Assembly: GCF_030445035.2 (NCBI RefSeq)
Contig: NC_080676.1
Coordinates: forward strand, 11,198,940-11,262,939
Source: Dasypus novemcinctus
Taxonomy: Eukaryota; Chordata; Mammalia; Cingulata; Dasypodidae
Direction: 5' to 3'
Length of the DNA: 64,000 nucleotides
Both the position numbers and the translations under genes were made by a program. Shown here in pieces: positions 1 through 11,960 of the stretch (positions within the stretch are counted from its first letter, which is position 1; every line of letters starts with the position of its first letter). The notes under the pieces were generated by a model. It ran no database searches, had not been told where the DNA came from, and saw only the letters and a list, made by a program, of their open reading frames with translations.

Positions 1-324
1 CGTTTATTTATACAAATTCTGTTAGAGTCTCTCTCTCATCTTCCTAGATACATTTCCTTATTTTGGAGAAAATATGTATGTGTCTCAGGTTGAATTGTTT
101 TATAAAGGGACGATAACTAATTTATGACAAATAGGAGAAACCAGGCATACTATTTTCCTTGACTAAATGCTTATTTTATTCCAACAAGCATTCTTAAGCA
201 CATTTTAATACTAGTGATATTGCTTGATTATCAGAGCTTACAATTTCATTGGAGGAAAAAAAAGGCTCAAATACATGGAATTTATATATGTAAGTTTTGA
301 TATGAGAAGTATAGTATTAGATGA

Positions 325-977
325 TGTATTAGTCTGCCAAAGGGGTGCTGATGCAAAGTACCAGAAATCTGTTGGCTTTTATAAAGAGTATTTATTTGGG
401 GTAAAATCTTTCAATTAAAAGGTCCTAAAGAGTGCAACTCAAGGTTGCTTTCTCACCAGAGTTAGTTGCCACGTGTTGAAGCAAGATGGCGGATCTCTCC
501 CCTCTGGACTTCCTCTCTCAGCTGCAGGCTGGCACAGGGCTTTCTCTAAGGGCTTCCTCTTTCTCCTGGCATAGGGAAGGCTCATTTCTTTCCTGGCCTT
601 TTATATCAGTCTCAGTCTCTTTCCAAGGTCAGCTGTAAACTCAGGCAAATGGCTCATCTCTCTCCTGGGCCTTGGCTCTTTGAGCCTTTTCCTTTCTGTC
701 ACATGGCAGGATCAGAAGGACAAAGTTCTCTCCTCTTCTAGTGTGTCTTCTTGACGAGTGTCCCTTTATATGGGCCCACCAAGGGGGCGGGGACCTGAGT
801 TACTCTTTACTGACGTAGCCCAATCAGAGGCCCTGCATTGATTTTATCAAGTGAACTTAGTCAGAGGCCCCTCACTGCATTTAATACAATCAAAGAGTAT
901 CACACCCAGAGGAAGAGATTAGTTTACAAACATAATCTTTCTCTTTTTGGAATTCATAAAATAATCTTAAACTGCCA
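325..977 (-). mobile_element. LTR-like interspersed element, minus orientation (relative of 63038-63685)
   Basis: Read on the minus strand it opens TGGCAGTTTAAGATTATTT and closes CAGACTAATACA. Both ends match the element at 63038-63685, while the middle differs. Read on minus it also has a TATA-like CATATAAAGGG (near 763-772 on +) after a GC box, and CCAAATAAATAC close to its 3' end. A promoter-like block plus a poly(A)-like signal favours a solo LTR over a DNA transposon. No clear target-site duplication is visible for this copy. Family name not known. Confidence 0.6.
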
Positions 978-1423
978 TTGGTGATTAGAGATCATTGGCC
1001 AGGGTATACAAGACAATTCTCTAGAAAAGGATTTAACTTTAAAGAAGTAGGTAGGTGGGAAAAAATAATTTTCTTGGTGTTCATTCATCAGATTCTTAAT
1101 GTAGGCAGGGCACCGTTATGGTGCTGGGCTAGAGGTGGGGAGAGTGTGATGTAGATTTGTGCATGTTATAGTCTTTGCCCTTTAAAAGGAGCTTACTTTA
1201 TACTGTGTTGGCAAAAGAAGTTACACAACATGCTAAGTATAAATAGAAGATGGTGCATAAACACTAAAAAATAAGCATTATTGAACTTCAAGCGATAAAT
1301 CATTACAAGCTGGCTTTTAAGAAAAAGCCTTTAAAAAAGACTTTGTTGAGGAAAGTGAGGCAAAAGCTGCATTTCATATTGTGAATAGGATCTGGTAAAA
1401 GAATATGTGGATGAAGTTAGATT

Positions 1424-1838
1424 TTTTTTTTTTTTTAAGATTTATATATTTTATTTATTTCTCTCCCCCCCCCCCCCCGGTTGTCTGTTCTCTGTGTCCA
1501 TTTGCTGCGTGTTCTTCTTTGTCTGCTTCTGTTGTTGTCAGTGGCATGGGAATGTTTATTTTTTTTTGTTTCATCATCTCGTTGTGTCAGCTCTCTGTGT
1601 ATGCTGCGCCATTCCTGGGCAGGCTGCACTTCTTTCGCACTGGGCGGCTTATGGGGCACACTCCTTGCAGGTGGGGCTCCCCTACATGGGGGACACCCCT
1701 TCATGGCACGGCACTCCTTGCATGCATCAGCACTGTGCATGGGCCAGCTGCACACAGGTCAAGGAGACCTGGGGTTTGAACCTCGGAAGTCCCACGTGGT
1801 AGGCAGATGCCCTAACCACTGGGCCAAGTCTTCTTCCG
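1424..1838 (-). mobile_element. DAS-type tRNA-derived SINE (minus), first of a same-site pair
   Basis: On the minus strand the element starts with a tRNA-like head: A box TGGCCCAGTGGTTAGG, B box GGTTCAAACCC. It continues through the DAS body and ends in a C-rich tract, (AAATA) units and a long A tail, seen here as a T run at 1425. It is flanked by GAAGTTAGATT at 1413-1423 and 1839-1849. It is the longer subtype, with the segment reading 'catcatctcgttgtgtcag'. Confidence 0.93.
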
Positions 1839-1849
1839 GAAGTTAGATT

Positions 1850-2212
1850 CTTTTTTTTTTTTTTTAAAGAATTATTTATTTATTTAATTTCCCCCCCTCC
1901 CCCGGTTGTCTGTTCTCGGTGTCTATTTGCTGCGTCTTGTTTCTTTGTCCGCTTCTGTTGTCGTCAGCCACACAGGAAGTGTGTGCGGTGCCATTCCTGG
2001 GCAGGCTGCACTTTCTTTTCACGCTGGGCAGCTCTCCTCACGGGCGCACTCCTTGCGCGTGGGACTCCCCTTCGCGGGGGACACCCCTGCGTGGCAGGGC
2101 ACTCCTTGCGCGCATCAGCACTGCGCATGAGTCAAGGAGGCCTGGGGTTTGAACCCGGACCTCCCATGTGGTAGACGGATGCCCTAACCACTGGGCCAAG
2201 TCCGCTTCCCCA
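1850..2212 (-). mobile_element. DAS-type SINE (minus), second of a same-site pair
   Basis: A shorter DAS subtype without the 'catcatcttgttgtgtcag' block, with the same tRNA-like head and T-run tail. It is flanked by GAAGTTAGATTC at 1839-1850 and 2213-2224, the same target sequence as its neighbour. The two copies belong to different subtypes, so this is not a simple tandem duplication. Confidence 0.93.
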
Positions 2213-2665
2213 GAAGTTAGATTCTTAATGAAAGGGTTTTTTTCTTTTCTACTTCTTAAATTAGAATTTAGACAAAACAGTATTTATTATGTCTGTTAGC
2301 AGGTAGGAAGCTTAGATTTTTAGTCGCAGATTTGCCAATAATAAGCTGAGTAATCTTGGATAAATTGCACAATCAAGACTTTTAGGTCAGGAGGCATCCA
2401 TCTTAAAGTTGATCTAATTAAGCCCCTGTCACACTTGACTCCTCAAAACTTTCCAGCCAGTTCTTTTATCTGTCCTCTGCTCAACCCCTCAGTGCTTTGA
2501 TAGCTTCAGTTATAGAATGGGAATAATTATTTCCTTGCTTTCACTGGGTTGTTATTATGAACTGAAATTCTGTCACATAGAGTTAAATGGTTATATTTGT
2601 TTTTCAAGTCAGGGGATTTTTAAAAAATTTGATGTTATACCCTAACTTTTATTTATTATTCATAG

Positions 2666-2799
2666 ATTGAAAACTGTAACTATGCAGTAGAACTTGGGAA
2701 GAATGAGGCTAAATTCTCTTTGGTTGGTATTGCTGGGCAGGATCTAAACGAAGGGAATTCCACACTTACTCTGGCATTGGTCTGGCAGCTGATGAGAAG
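2666..2799 (+). CDS. PLS1: PLS1 coding exon (fourth from last in gene), plastin-1 CH3 region
   Basis: This exon encodes 44 codons plus two bases, starting [12 protein letters not shown] and ending at QLMR. That text is the late CH3 part of the second actin-binding domain of plastins (fimbrins), cytoplasmic proteins that bundle actin filaments in microvilli and stereocilia. The acceptor is TTCATAG before ATT and the donor is AAG|GTAAAG. The leftover AG joins the G that opens the next exon to give Arg-Arg-Tyr, which confirms the splice. I assign PLS1 rather than LCP1 or PLS3 from the whole C-terminal sequence, especially the terminus in the last exon. The 5' part of the gene (EF hands, CH1, CH2) lies to the left of the window. 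Joining the four exons gives an uninterrupted frame. Confidence 0.95.
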
Positions 2800-3253
2800 G
2801 TAAAGGCTGCTGTGTCTATATCAACACTCTTGTTTCCTTCAACAAGTCATTTGAACTAAAATCTTAGCTATTTAAGAAAACTTGTGAATACAGAAGAAAT
2901 TAATAAGGCAAAATATATTAATTTTTAAATGATTTAATGTTGATTACATATTTTGGTAAATTATATTTTATTTTAGAAATGGGTCAAACTCTGGAAATAT
3001 AGTCACTTTTATTAATGCCTCTTACAAACTGCTTTGTAAGCAGTTGTTTCAATTTTTAACAATATAGTTGTTGTTGTTTTTTCTGTTTAATGACCTTTGG
3101 ACCAATGGGGTGTAACCAAGTGCAAATACCAGATGAAAAGTAAAAATATTTATAAGAGCTGAGATGTTTCTTAAATATTCATCTAGATATGTAAATGATA
3201 TGAGAGCAAATTTCACCTCCTTCTGTTTCAAATACACATGTTTTCTTTTGCAG

Positions 3254-3377
3254 GTACACATTGAATGTGTTATCAGATCTTGGAGAGGGAGAAAAAGTAA
3301 ACGATGAAGTTATTATTAAATGGGTCAATCAGACTCTTAAAAGTGCACACAAAAATACTTCTATTTCCAGCTTCAAG
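3254..3377 (+). CDS. PLS1: PLS1 coding exon, plastin-1 CH3/CH4 linker
   Basis: One base plus 41 codons. It reads [19 protein letters not shown] and ends at SSFK. The acceptor is TTTTGCAG|G and the donor AAG|GTAATC. The preceding intron is only 454 bp and the following one is about 6.9 kb. The segment covers the end of CH3 and the entry to CH4 of actin-binding domain 2. A Ser-Asp-Leu stretch sits where other plastins, as I recall them, have Glu-Asp-Leu; I cannot say whether that matters. Confidence 0.95.
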
Positions 3378-6300
3378 GTAATCAAAAGCTTATTTTTAAA
3401 AAGTTTTTGTAAGAAATTAAGTTTAGGAAGGAATTTTTTAAATTGAGAATTGGTATAGTTTCAGAATTACTTTAATGTATATCTCAGCAACACACAATTT
3501 ATGAGTTTAGGCAAACTATTTGGCATGTGTAAACCAAAGATACTCAGTTTGAATTCTTATATTTTTGATTAGTTGTCCTATTGAATATAAATGCAGATTA
3601 ATTTTATCAGACTCTGGTAGATAATCTTAAAAAGGGAATAGAGAAACAAAAATCCTATTGTCAAATGAAAGATAAAAAGTCATTGTTTATATAGGACCTA
3701 TAATGTTTTGTGCTCCCTAGCAGCAGTCTCAGAATTGTATTGACATCATTTCCAAGGCATAACAGAGCCAGCCAAACCGATTCAAGTGGGAATTGAGAAA
3801 ACTGGTAGGAAAAACAATATCTTGTCATCTAGCTTCATAATGGCACATAACACTCACTTCTGAGCATTTGTGGATGATTCATAAAGCACTCAAAATGTAA
3901 TCTGCACATATATACCCACTAATTTTTATGCATTTCCATTGTGTTTTGCTTTTGCATGCAAGCTGATATAAGCTTCAAATAAGCATGTCTGCTTGTACAC
4001 ATTTCATTCAGTGAGCCTTGTGTGTGTGTGTGTGATTTTATTACATGTGAAAATCCAGCAATCAGTTTGAATTTTTGAAAAACTGTGAAATAAAACAATA
4101 TAGTAAAATTTAAAAGTATATACAGATGAAATGAAGAGGCTATCCTAAGAGATATAATCCACCTTTATTACTCTCTTTACCTTTGCTCTCTATGTTAACA
4201 ATGTTTTAGAGCTTGAAGAAATGCCCAAAATTGACAAATTCAGTCCACTCATCTTTAACAAAAACTCAGCCCAAAGTGCTTTTAACAGGACAGCTGGTTG
4301 TTGGCAGGACATATTGCCTGAGTCCTAGGGCAAGTACTCTTTTTCCTTTTACATCTTAGAAGGAACAAATGACATTGAGTTTTTGTTGCTTATTTAAAAA
4401 TGTAATTTTCAGTCCATGATTTGTCCTATATATTTTTTTAGACATAAAACAACTTAAAAATGTAAAATGGGGTTGGCAATATATTACAAAATTCTCAAAT
4501 GGCAAGTTACTTTTCAAAATAGTAATATATGAAAAATGTTAAGCATACATATTAAATCAAAATGAGAAAATAATTAGAAACAAGTATTATTGAATCTTAT
4601 TATGTAAGTAAGTTTTCTAGGTAAAGATAAAGTACACAAAATTGATTTTGCCCCAGAGTGTTCTTCAGTTGAAAGACAAAACTTGTATAACTGAAAAGAT
4701 AACAGATAATACTACAGAGTAAATAATAAAATCCAAATAACTATACAAATAATGTTATCATGGATGAGAAGCCTAACTGGTTATTTCCAACTGAATTGTC
4801 AGTGAAGAATGGATGGAGAAAGTTGAATTTGAGTTTACCATAGATGGAGGAGGGATTTTGAATGGGTGGAAATGAAAAGGAAGATGATAAGCTAGGAAGG
4901 CAATAGCTGAATCAAAATTAGGGAAGCTTAAGATAAATTGTTTGACTTCAGAGGACGGTTCCTTAGTAATGTGGTGCACCATAGAGACTGGAGATCAAGA
5001 TTATGACCTAAAGAAAGGGTTTTGATTAAAACAAGTGATGTAAGAAAAGTAATTGTCTTAGGAAGAATAATCAAAGTGGAGAGCAGGTTGGAGGGAGAAT
5101 GGTGTAAGTTCAAGGAGAGTGCTTAAGACGCTAAGGTCGTTGTTTAAGGTGTGGAATGGTGAGAGCCGGAATAAATGTAGGCATTGGGAATGAATAGCCG
5201 TGAGCTTTTGCCGAAGAAGGATAGCTAGGACCTGGTTTCTTGATTTAAGGAAGCAGGACAGAGAGAGGAAGCAAAATCTTGATGTTTTGAGCCTGGGTGA
5301 TTGGAAGTCGGATAAAACAAACAAAATTCGAGGTGTCATGAGGTACTGCTGCTTCCGGAAAAAGGGATGAATTCAGATGTTGAATTTGAGGTAATTTTCA
5401 GGAAATGCGGAGTTGGAGGAAAGTTGACATTAAAGCTGGGGACACAAAAGCGGTGGTTAGTTGAATAGAAAAGATAGTTGAAACAGCGGGAGTACAGGGA
5501 GGCCTTAAGGCAGGTGCTCACAGACAAAATCAGACTTGAGAGTACTGTGTTCCTTAGAACTGTGAGGCAAAACCATTGTACAAGTGCTTGGCACTTAGTC
5601 GGTGCTTGATAATAAAATTCTCAAAGAGTACAAACAGTTAAGAAATGTGGCAGTGAATTCTAAAAAAAGGGTTGGTGGGGGCATTTTTAACCATGGGAAA
5701 CTTTGTGTTTGAAAGCTATAACAAGCAGTACTAGTATAAACCTATTAATCATAATTAAGGCAGTGTTATACCTAGAAATTTCAGAGAAGACGTATTTACC
5801 GTTTTTAGGTGCAAATTAATTTCCCCTAACCAAGAAAATAGGGAAGTGGTACATCAGCAAATAATCATTATTTCCATTTATTGAGTCTTATATGTCACTG
5901 TGGCAAGCACTTTACACATTGTTTCTTGAAATTCTTTCAACAATTCTATGAGCAAAAAGGTGAACATTCGCAAAGTTAAATAACTTTGTTCACTGTCATA
6001 TAACTATTAAACAGAATACCTGGGCTAACAGGAGGTTGCCAACCAGGCTATGGAATGTAATAGCCCTGGGTTTAACTCATAGCTCAGCCACTTAATAGTT
6101 ATGTGACATATTTCTCATTCATTCCATAAAGAGTCAAAACATACTCTATGCAGGTGCTGTGCTAGGCACGATGGCTATAAGTGCCCTCAGCTAATGCATT
6201 TTTCAGAAGAGGAGGCAAATAAAACAGTAATCATAGTATTGGGTGTCAGGAATTCTATAGAAATCAGTTTAGGGGTGTATGGGAGTACATAAAGTAAGCT

Positions 6301-6874
6301 AGCTCAATTCTGGGAGGTTGAGGAGGACTTCTTGTAGGAAATGAAGTTTAAACTGAGACCTGAAGGATAAGTAGAGAAATAGGAATTAGCTAGGCAAAAT
6401 GAGATGGGAGTGTAAAAGGAAAGAATTGGTTTGGAACATGAAAATTATTAATCTTTCTTAGCCCTCTCTGTAATGGAGGATATGAATACCCACTTAATGA
6501 GCTGTGAAAATTAAAGGAAATATTGTAAAGCATTTAGCCTAGTATGTAACATTTAGTAAGCACTCAGTAAATATTGTTATTGCTGAACAGGCAACTATAT
6601 TAATATTTTTCTCTAGGTTGAAAGAAAAAAAATTAAATGGTTTTAGGATGCTTTTTCTTTGGTTTAACTCAGATTACTTCATATCCTTTTGAATTTTCTA
6701 TGTACTAGCCATATAACTTAGTTGACTAAATGATTTCCAAAAAATTTAAGTCCATGCACAATTACATAGTACAGCTGAAATGAGTATTGCAAATGAAGTA
6801 CTTCACAGAAAGCCTGATAGTCTCTACTAACAGCTGGGCTACATTTTTTGATGAATAAAACAGAACTTAATTCT

Positions 6875-7030
6875 GGCTCACCATTTAGTATCTATGTGAC
6901 CTTAGGCAAGTTAATTTCTCCATGCCTCAGTTTCCCCATATCTAAAAATAAGAATATTAATAGTACCTATCTTCTAATATTGTTGACAACCTTAACAAGT
7001 ATAAAGAACTTAACAGTGCCAGGCTAAATA
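6875..7030 (+). repeat. MIR-family SINE fragment
   Basis: Contains the MIR core phrasing 'tatgtgaccttaggcaagttaatttctc' followed by 'cctcagtttccccatatct'. Ancient and diverged; the boundaries are approximate. Confidence 0.8.
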
Positions 7031-7770
7031 AATTATGCTTACTGGTCTATTGCTATTGCCAATCCGTAAAAGGCATCATATATGAAGGGGTTCCTGTTGA
7101 TCCTTTTAGGGAACTCTTGTGGCTACATCAATATTTTTTTACTTTTTTTTTTCAAGACTGACAGGAAGAGCAATGGAATGGAATATTCTAATAGTACTAT
7201 ATATCAAATTAAGGGAAAGAGATAGTAAAATTCATTATCTTGAATATCAAGCCAAGGTCAAGCTAATACTCTTTAAGATTCTAGAAACTCTTTTTGCTGA
7301 TAAAATTTCTTAATGATTAGCTTTAAAAAAGTAAAAAGAAAAATGATAAAAAATATATTTTATATAGAATTAAGGGTTTCCACTATAACCCCTGCCTCCT
7401 TTACAAAAATCAAGTCTTTCACTGATAATGTACAAATCAGGAGAGGTGGAAGTTATAATGATATTTGGAAACAGGAAGATAAGGGGTCAGATATAACCTT
7501 TGGAAACTTAAATTTTCCATTCATTTCAGTTAAAACTTTTCTCAAAGTGAATCACTAAGAAATAGGTGGAAAAATCCCTTGTTTCCTAAAGCTAAATGAA
7601 GAAATATTTAAGATACCACAAATATGTAAACAAGTAATCAAAATTTAGCACAAATAAGCCATTTGTCTGTTTTTGAATCTATATATAACTGTGAAAATTA
7701 AGTCCATAGAAATTTAAAATATATTCTAGAATGACATAAATGCTAAGGTTATTTTTAGAAAGTATACAGC

Positions 7771-8368
7771 ATACATACCAGTCTTCTGGAAGGCTTATTA
7801 AAAATCTAGATTTCCAGCCCCATCTAAAGATAATGTGGGGAAGCAGACTTGGCCCAGTAGTTAGGGCGTCTACCACATGGGAGGTCCGCGGTTCAAACCC
7901 CGGGCCTCCTTGACCCGTGTGGAGCTGGCCCATGCGCAGTGCTGATGCGTGCAAGGAGTGCCCTGCCACACAGGGGTGTCCGCTGCGTAGGGGAGCCCCT
8001 CGTGCAAGGAGTGTGCCCCGTAAGGAGAGCCGCCCAGCGTGAAAGAAAGTGCAGCCTCCCCAGGAAATGGGGCCGCACACAAGGAGAGCTGACACAACAA
8101 AAAGCAACACAGATTCCGGTGCCGCTGACAACAGAAGCGAACAAAGAAGATGATGACGCAGCAAATAGACACAGAGAACAGACAACTGGGGCGGGGAAGG
8201 GGAGAGAAATAAATAAATCTTAAAAAAAAAAAAAGATAAATGGTCTTATATATAAAAAATAAAGAAAATGTGAATCCTTAACATGAATGGAGCTAAATTT
8301 GTGCTTTTGACAAGCACCCTGGTGATTCTTATATAGGTGGTCTGCAGACTACACTTTGACAAAACTGT
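7771..8368 (+). mobile_element. MER20-like hAT element, split by a SINE
   Basis: The left piece (7771-7835) reads 'ccagtcttctggaaggcttattaaaa' and the right piece (8232-8368) ends 'ccctggtgattctt...ggtctgcagactacactttgacaaaactg'. Both are typical of MER20, a non-autonomous hAT-Charlie element. The DAS SINE at 7836-8231 lies between them, so MER20 predates the SINE. Confidence 0.7.
7836..8231 (+). mobile_element. DAS-type SINE (plus)
   Basis: Full head-to-tail copy: GGGAAGCAGACTTGGCCCAG head, B box GGTTCAAACCCC, DAS body, AAATAAATAAATC tail and A run. Flanked by AAAGATAATG (7826-7835) and AAAGATAAATG (from 8232), a target-site duplication with one indel. Confidence 0.93.
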
Positions 8369-9609
8369 AAAGAAGTTCTGAGAAATAGAGATGATGCCAA
8401 AATTCAGATCCAGATTACCAACATCAGATAGAGTTAGGGACCCTAATGATTCCTGCCCTCACCTCTCCTTCTTAAAGATCTGTTTCATAAAATGAACATT
8501 CTTGATGATAACAAATATAAATTTATCCAAATTTAACAAATGTGGTAGTTAGTAGATCCTGGCACACACACACAAAAACCCAGCCTGTTACTCTTCTTCC
8601 CAAGCTTTCAAATTATTTTATCAGACATTTAAGAGCCTACATTTGGCTATTCTAAATGGTTTACATTAGGAACTATTCTAAATGGTTTCAACTATATTGA
8701 CAATATTTACAAGGATCCTAAGGCATTCCCATTTTGGAGGTTAGGTTTGAGCCCTTTTTGGCTCCAATAACAGAAATCCAAAGGTAGGGTAGACTTCAGG
8801 GTTGGTTGGGCCAGTAATTCAAGGATTCAAATGTGCTCCCATCTCTTTGCTTTGCCATCTGAAAGTGCCAACTTCACCCTAAAGCTGGTTTTCCTTTTGG
8901 TAATAGTATAGCTGCTGTTTATTACAGAGGTTCCATCCTTTCTCATTCACATCCAGTAGGAGAGGCTGCTGGCTTTTCTATAACTCTTCCTGAAAAGAAA
9001 GGGCTTTACATTAAATTAAATTAGGCACACATTAAATCACTGTGGCAAGGAGAAGGGATTACTCTATTTGGTTTAAACCAGTGTTTCTCAACCTTTTTCA
9101 TTATAGCCCTATGGAGCCTTTTTTAGACTTTTCCCCCTAATTGCTCCCCTCTCTACCTAAATTTTAATGCCATAGATATACTGTAAGTCTGTTTATATAC
9201 TGTATGCGTTATACATAAAAAGAGTAAGTTTATCTTTCCATCCCCACTCCCCTGGGGATGATAACCCCTCCAATAAGAATGCATGACCTAGACTAATTCA
9301 GGTTCATCTTTCTGGAGCTGTGGATAGGGTCAGCTTTTCTTGAATCACATGTCCCTGTGAAGGAGATATAGACACAGCAAAAATAAGGGTTATGTTAGGA
9401 TGGAGAAAGAAAGGGTGAATGGATGCTGGCTAGGCAAGCAACAGTGGCCACTATTCAAGATGAAAGAGAGCATATATTTTGCTCAAGTATTGGTAAGTGG
9501 TAAAATCAATTCAGACCAGGAATTCTGACTTGAACTGTATTTATTCACTGGAATTTAATTCTAAGTTCATTTTTAGTTCACCTCGGAGGTTACTTCAAAG
9601 ATGGAGAGA

Positions 9610-9815
9610 ATCATGGGCATTGGAGTCAGACAGTCATGGGTTCAAATACTAGTTCTTTACTTAACTGGCTGTATGAACAGGACCCTTGAGCTCTCTGAAC
9701 TTCATGTTCTTCATCTCTAAAGGAGAGATTATAATTCCTTTATTACCAGGCCATTGGTAAGATTAAACAAGCTAAAACACGTAAAGCAACAAGAACAGTG
9801 CCTTTGTAAATGCTA
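9610..9815 (+). repeat. MIR-family SINE fragment
   Basis: Reads 'gcattggagtcagacagtcatgggttcaaatactagttctt' and then 'tgaacttcatgttcttcatctctaaagg', the classic MIR layout from tRNA-like head to core. Ancient and diverged. Confidence 0.8.
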
Positions 9816-10235
9816 GTTCTTTTCCACTATTATTCCCTTTGCTTTCTGAAAAATATTAAATGGAGACTTAGGAATTCATGGTCTAAGAAATATGTTACTG
9901 AATTTGCAAAAACTATTGACTTAAAATCATTTCCTATTCTTTTTAAAAAGTTCATTTTTTTTTAGAATATAGATAGTATAGTTAGTATACTTTGGAATTG
10001 TCATATCCATAAACCTTATTCAGGTTTTATGACAATTCTCTACAATATAATCTGTGTAAAGACTGAATGGAAAGAGTATTTAAATTGTGATGTGTGCTGG
10101 TTGGAAGAAAACTGAATGTTAGGTACAAAGGAAATTTATAAATTGCTTTCAATTATATGAGTATGACCAGAAAAGTTTGACACAAACATTAAAGGTAAGA
10201 TGTTTATGACTGTTCGTCTATTCTTTATTTTCTAG

Positions 10236-10360
10236 GACAAATCTATTAGCACTAGTTTACCTGTTCTAGATTTAATAGATGCCATTGCACCAAATGCAGT
10301 TCGTCAAGAAATGATCAAAAGAGAAAACCTTTCTGATGAGGACAAGCTGAACAATGCTAA
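10236..10360 (+). CDS. PLS1: PLS1 coding exon, plastin-1 CH4 N-terminal half
   Basis: 41 codons plus two bases, beginning [20 protein letters not shown] and ending LNNA plus AA. The acceptor is TTTTCTAG|GAC and the donor AA|GTAAGT, which is near-consensus. The [12 protein letters not shown] and [11 protein letters not shown] text is typical of plastin CH4, and the [10 protein letters not shown] wording fits plastin-1 better than L- or T-plastin, which have a different sequence after DLIDAI. The frame is open across both junctions. Confidence 0.95.
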
Positions 10361-10612
10361 GTAAGTCTGTTTGTTTACATTAGAGCATAGTAGCCCATTG
10401 ACTTTTTAAAATGCTTACAGGAAAGTTAGTATGTCCTCAAAATTCACATTTTAATTACAACTTATCTGGAGAATATGATTTAAATTCTCACAAACTTACC
10501 TTCTTGTAAAGTTAATCTTTTTTAATCAAAATATTTCATTCTTTTGTTAAAATATATTAAGTGAAAATGTAGTAGATAACAAATACCAAGATATTTTTCT
10601 TGTCTTTTTAAG

Positions 10613-10748
10613 ATATGCCCTTTCAGTCGCTCGAAAGATTGGTGCCCGGATATATGCACTACCTGATGACCTGGTAGAAGTGAAACCAAAGATGGTTATG
10701 ACGGTGTTTGCATGTTTAATGGGAAAAGGACTGAACAGAATAAAATAA
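10613..10748 (+). CDS. PLS1: PLS1 terminal coding exon with stop codon
   Basis: One base completes the Lys codon, then 44 codons from [20 protein letters not shown] to [10 protein letters not shown], then TAA at 10746-10748. The acceptor is CTTTTTAAG|A. The C-terminal GKGLNRIK is the plastin-1 signature; LCP1 and PLS3 end in a GRGMKRV-like tail. The exon encodes the C-terminal half of CH4, which contacts actin in family structures. With the three upstream exons it gives 172 residues, matching the last quarter of the roughly 629-residue family length. No frameshift or internal stop is present, so the gene looks intact here. Confidence 0.96.
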
Positions 10749-11422
10749 TGAAACATTTAATAGAATTTTCTGCCACATTAAACACGTTGAATGCCTCACA
10801 GTTTACAGAATTCTGAAATGTAGTGGGTATAAAACCCAAGGTGATTTGTATGCTCAAAAATAGGTATATATTCGTTAATGAAATTTAGTATCTTGTTCAT
10901 ACCAATTAGAATCTGTCAACCATTTTGGATAACACTTAATTTACCAGTTGATACTAATAATAGAATATGGTCATCATCAAGCTGATGTTTTTTCTTTTCC
11001 TGAAAGTCTCATTAAAGCAAGACTAATCCATTCTTTTTCATGGTTCTAAAAAGATCAATACAAAATGTTTTTGCAAGTCAAAACACTTTGATTTTTTTTG
11101 CGTGTGTTAATTTTAATCATAAATGTATTCAAAGTCATAAGCCAGTTCAATCCTTTTATTTTCTCCCTCCAAATATGCAAAGTGGTTTAAAAATTAGATT
11201 TTTCTGTATGTTTCTATATTGTCTAAAATTTAAAACTGATAAGTATTGTTCATTAATATTAAACTTTTTTATATATCAAAAATAACTCATGAATAAGCCC
11301 CATAGTTAACTCTCTTGTTTAAGTGGGCTTTTACTTAAAAGTTAAACTTAAATGCATTGATACTTTACATATGCTAGTTTGATAATACAGCTTTAACTAT
11401 GACATGCAGCATATTAGATAAA

Positions 11423-11500
11423 TGTGTGTGTGTATATATAAATATACATGCATACACACACACATACATAATACATACATACATACATACATACCTGGTT
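11423..11500. repeat. Simple repeat, TG then CATA tracts
   Basis: A TG run, a short TATA stretch, alternating CA dinucleotides and then (CATA/CATACATA) tetranucleotide units. It lies in the inferred PLS1 3' UTR and is likely length-polymorphic. Confidence 0.85.
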
Positions 11501-11960
11501 TTCTTACATGGCCTGTATACCTAGTTAATCCAGCCAATCATCAAACATTTATTGTGCCCTCATTAAATGTCTAATACTTTCAGATTGTTAATGTCAGGTA
11601 CATGAAATTTCTTTTGGAAATACTCATTTTGAACATTCATATATTTATCAACTGACACCTTCCAAATATTGGTAGCACAGCTTGGGTCTATACTAAGTCC
11701 TACATAATTTGAAATATACCCACAGAATATCTTTACTAAGCTAATATTCAGCAAAGAGTATTTTTGTGTGTTTTTTTCCACAGCCTCCTTCAAATTGGTG
11801 TTTGGCTAATGTTTGTATTACTTGGGAAATAGCTAAAGCTTCAGACCTATTTTTTGTCTGAATTTTTTTTTAGCAGCAAATCTATTTTGCTGTTAACAAT
11901 TGAATACAGAAATCTACTTCCATCTTCCACTGTTAATGCCCATGAGCAATATTGCTGTTC

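Larger units (their letters stand above)
1..2665 (+). other. PLS1: PLS1 intron (left part), with LTR-like element and tandem SINEs
   Basis: Intronic sequence left of the first PLS1 exon in the window. Besides the LTR-like element (325-977) and two SINEs (1424-2212) listed separately, 2320-2570 has weak MIR-like text, including an 'atagaatgggaataattatttcc' type phrase. I see no additional exon with plausible splice sites. Confidence 0.7.
3378..10235 (+). other. PLS1: PLS1 6.9 kb intron with ancient repeats and one SINE
   Basis: No exon seen. 4018-4033 is a short TG repeat. 4760-5560 is a purine-rich stretch with overlapping minus-strand open frames that I read as an old, unassigned interspersed repeat rather than a gene: no homology, no splice logic, no start context. 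5880-6020 and 6050-6200 have MIR/L2-like text, and 6280-6500 resembles an old family seen again near 31400 and 44600. 9080-9290 opens CAGTGTTTCTCAACCTT, a hAT-type terminus, but I cannot find a matching far end. Confidence 0.65.

Noticed and set aside
4773..5527. Run of overlapping minus-strand open frames in a PLS1 intron
   Set aside because: Pyrimidine-rich minus strand, low-complexity Leu/Ser/Pro/Phe peptides, no recognised domain or splice structure; looks like an old interspersed repeat.
7860..7925. tRNA genes suggested by A-box and B-box matches in many places
   Set aside because: The matches are the tRNA-derived heads of SINEs; no full cloverleaf with acceptor stem and no terminator-bounded gene is present.
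9080..9290. A complete hAT element
   Set aside because: The left end CAGTGTTTCTCAACCTT is convincing, but I could not find a matching inverted end or 8-bp duplication, so it is mentioned only as intron content.
11423..11500. Possible CRISPR-like spaced repeats
   Set aside because: The units are plain TG and CATA microsatellites without unique spacers, and the genome is mammalian.
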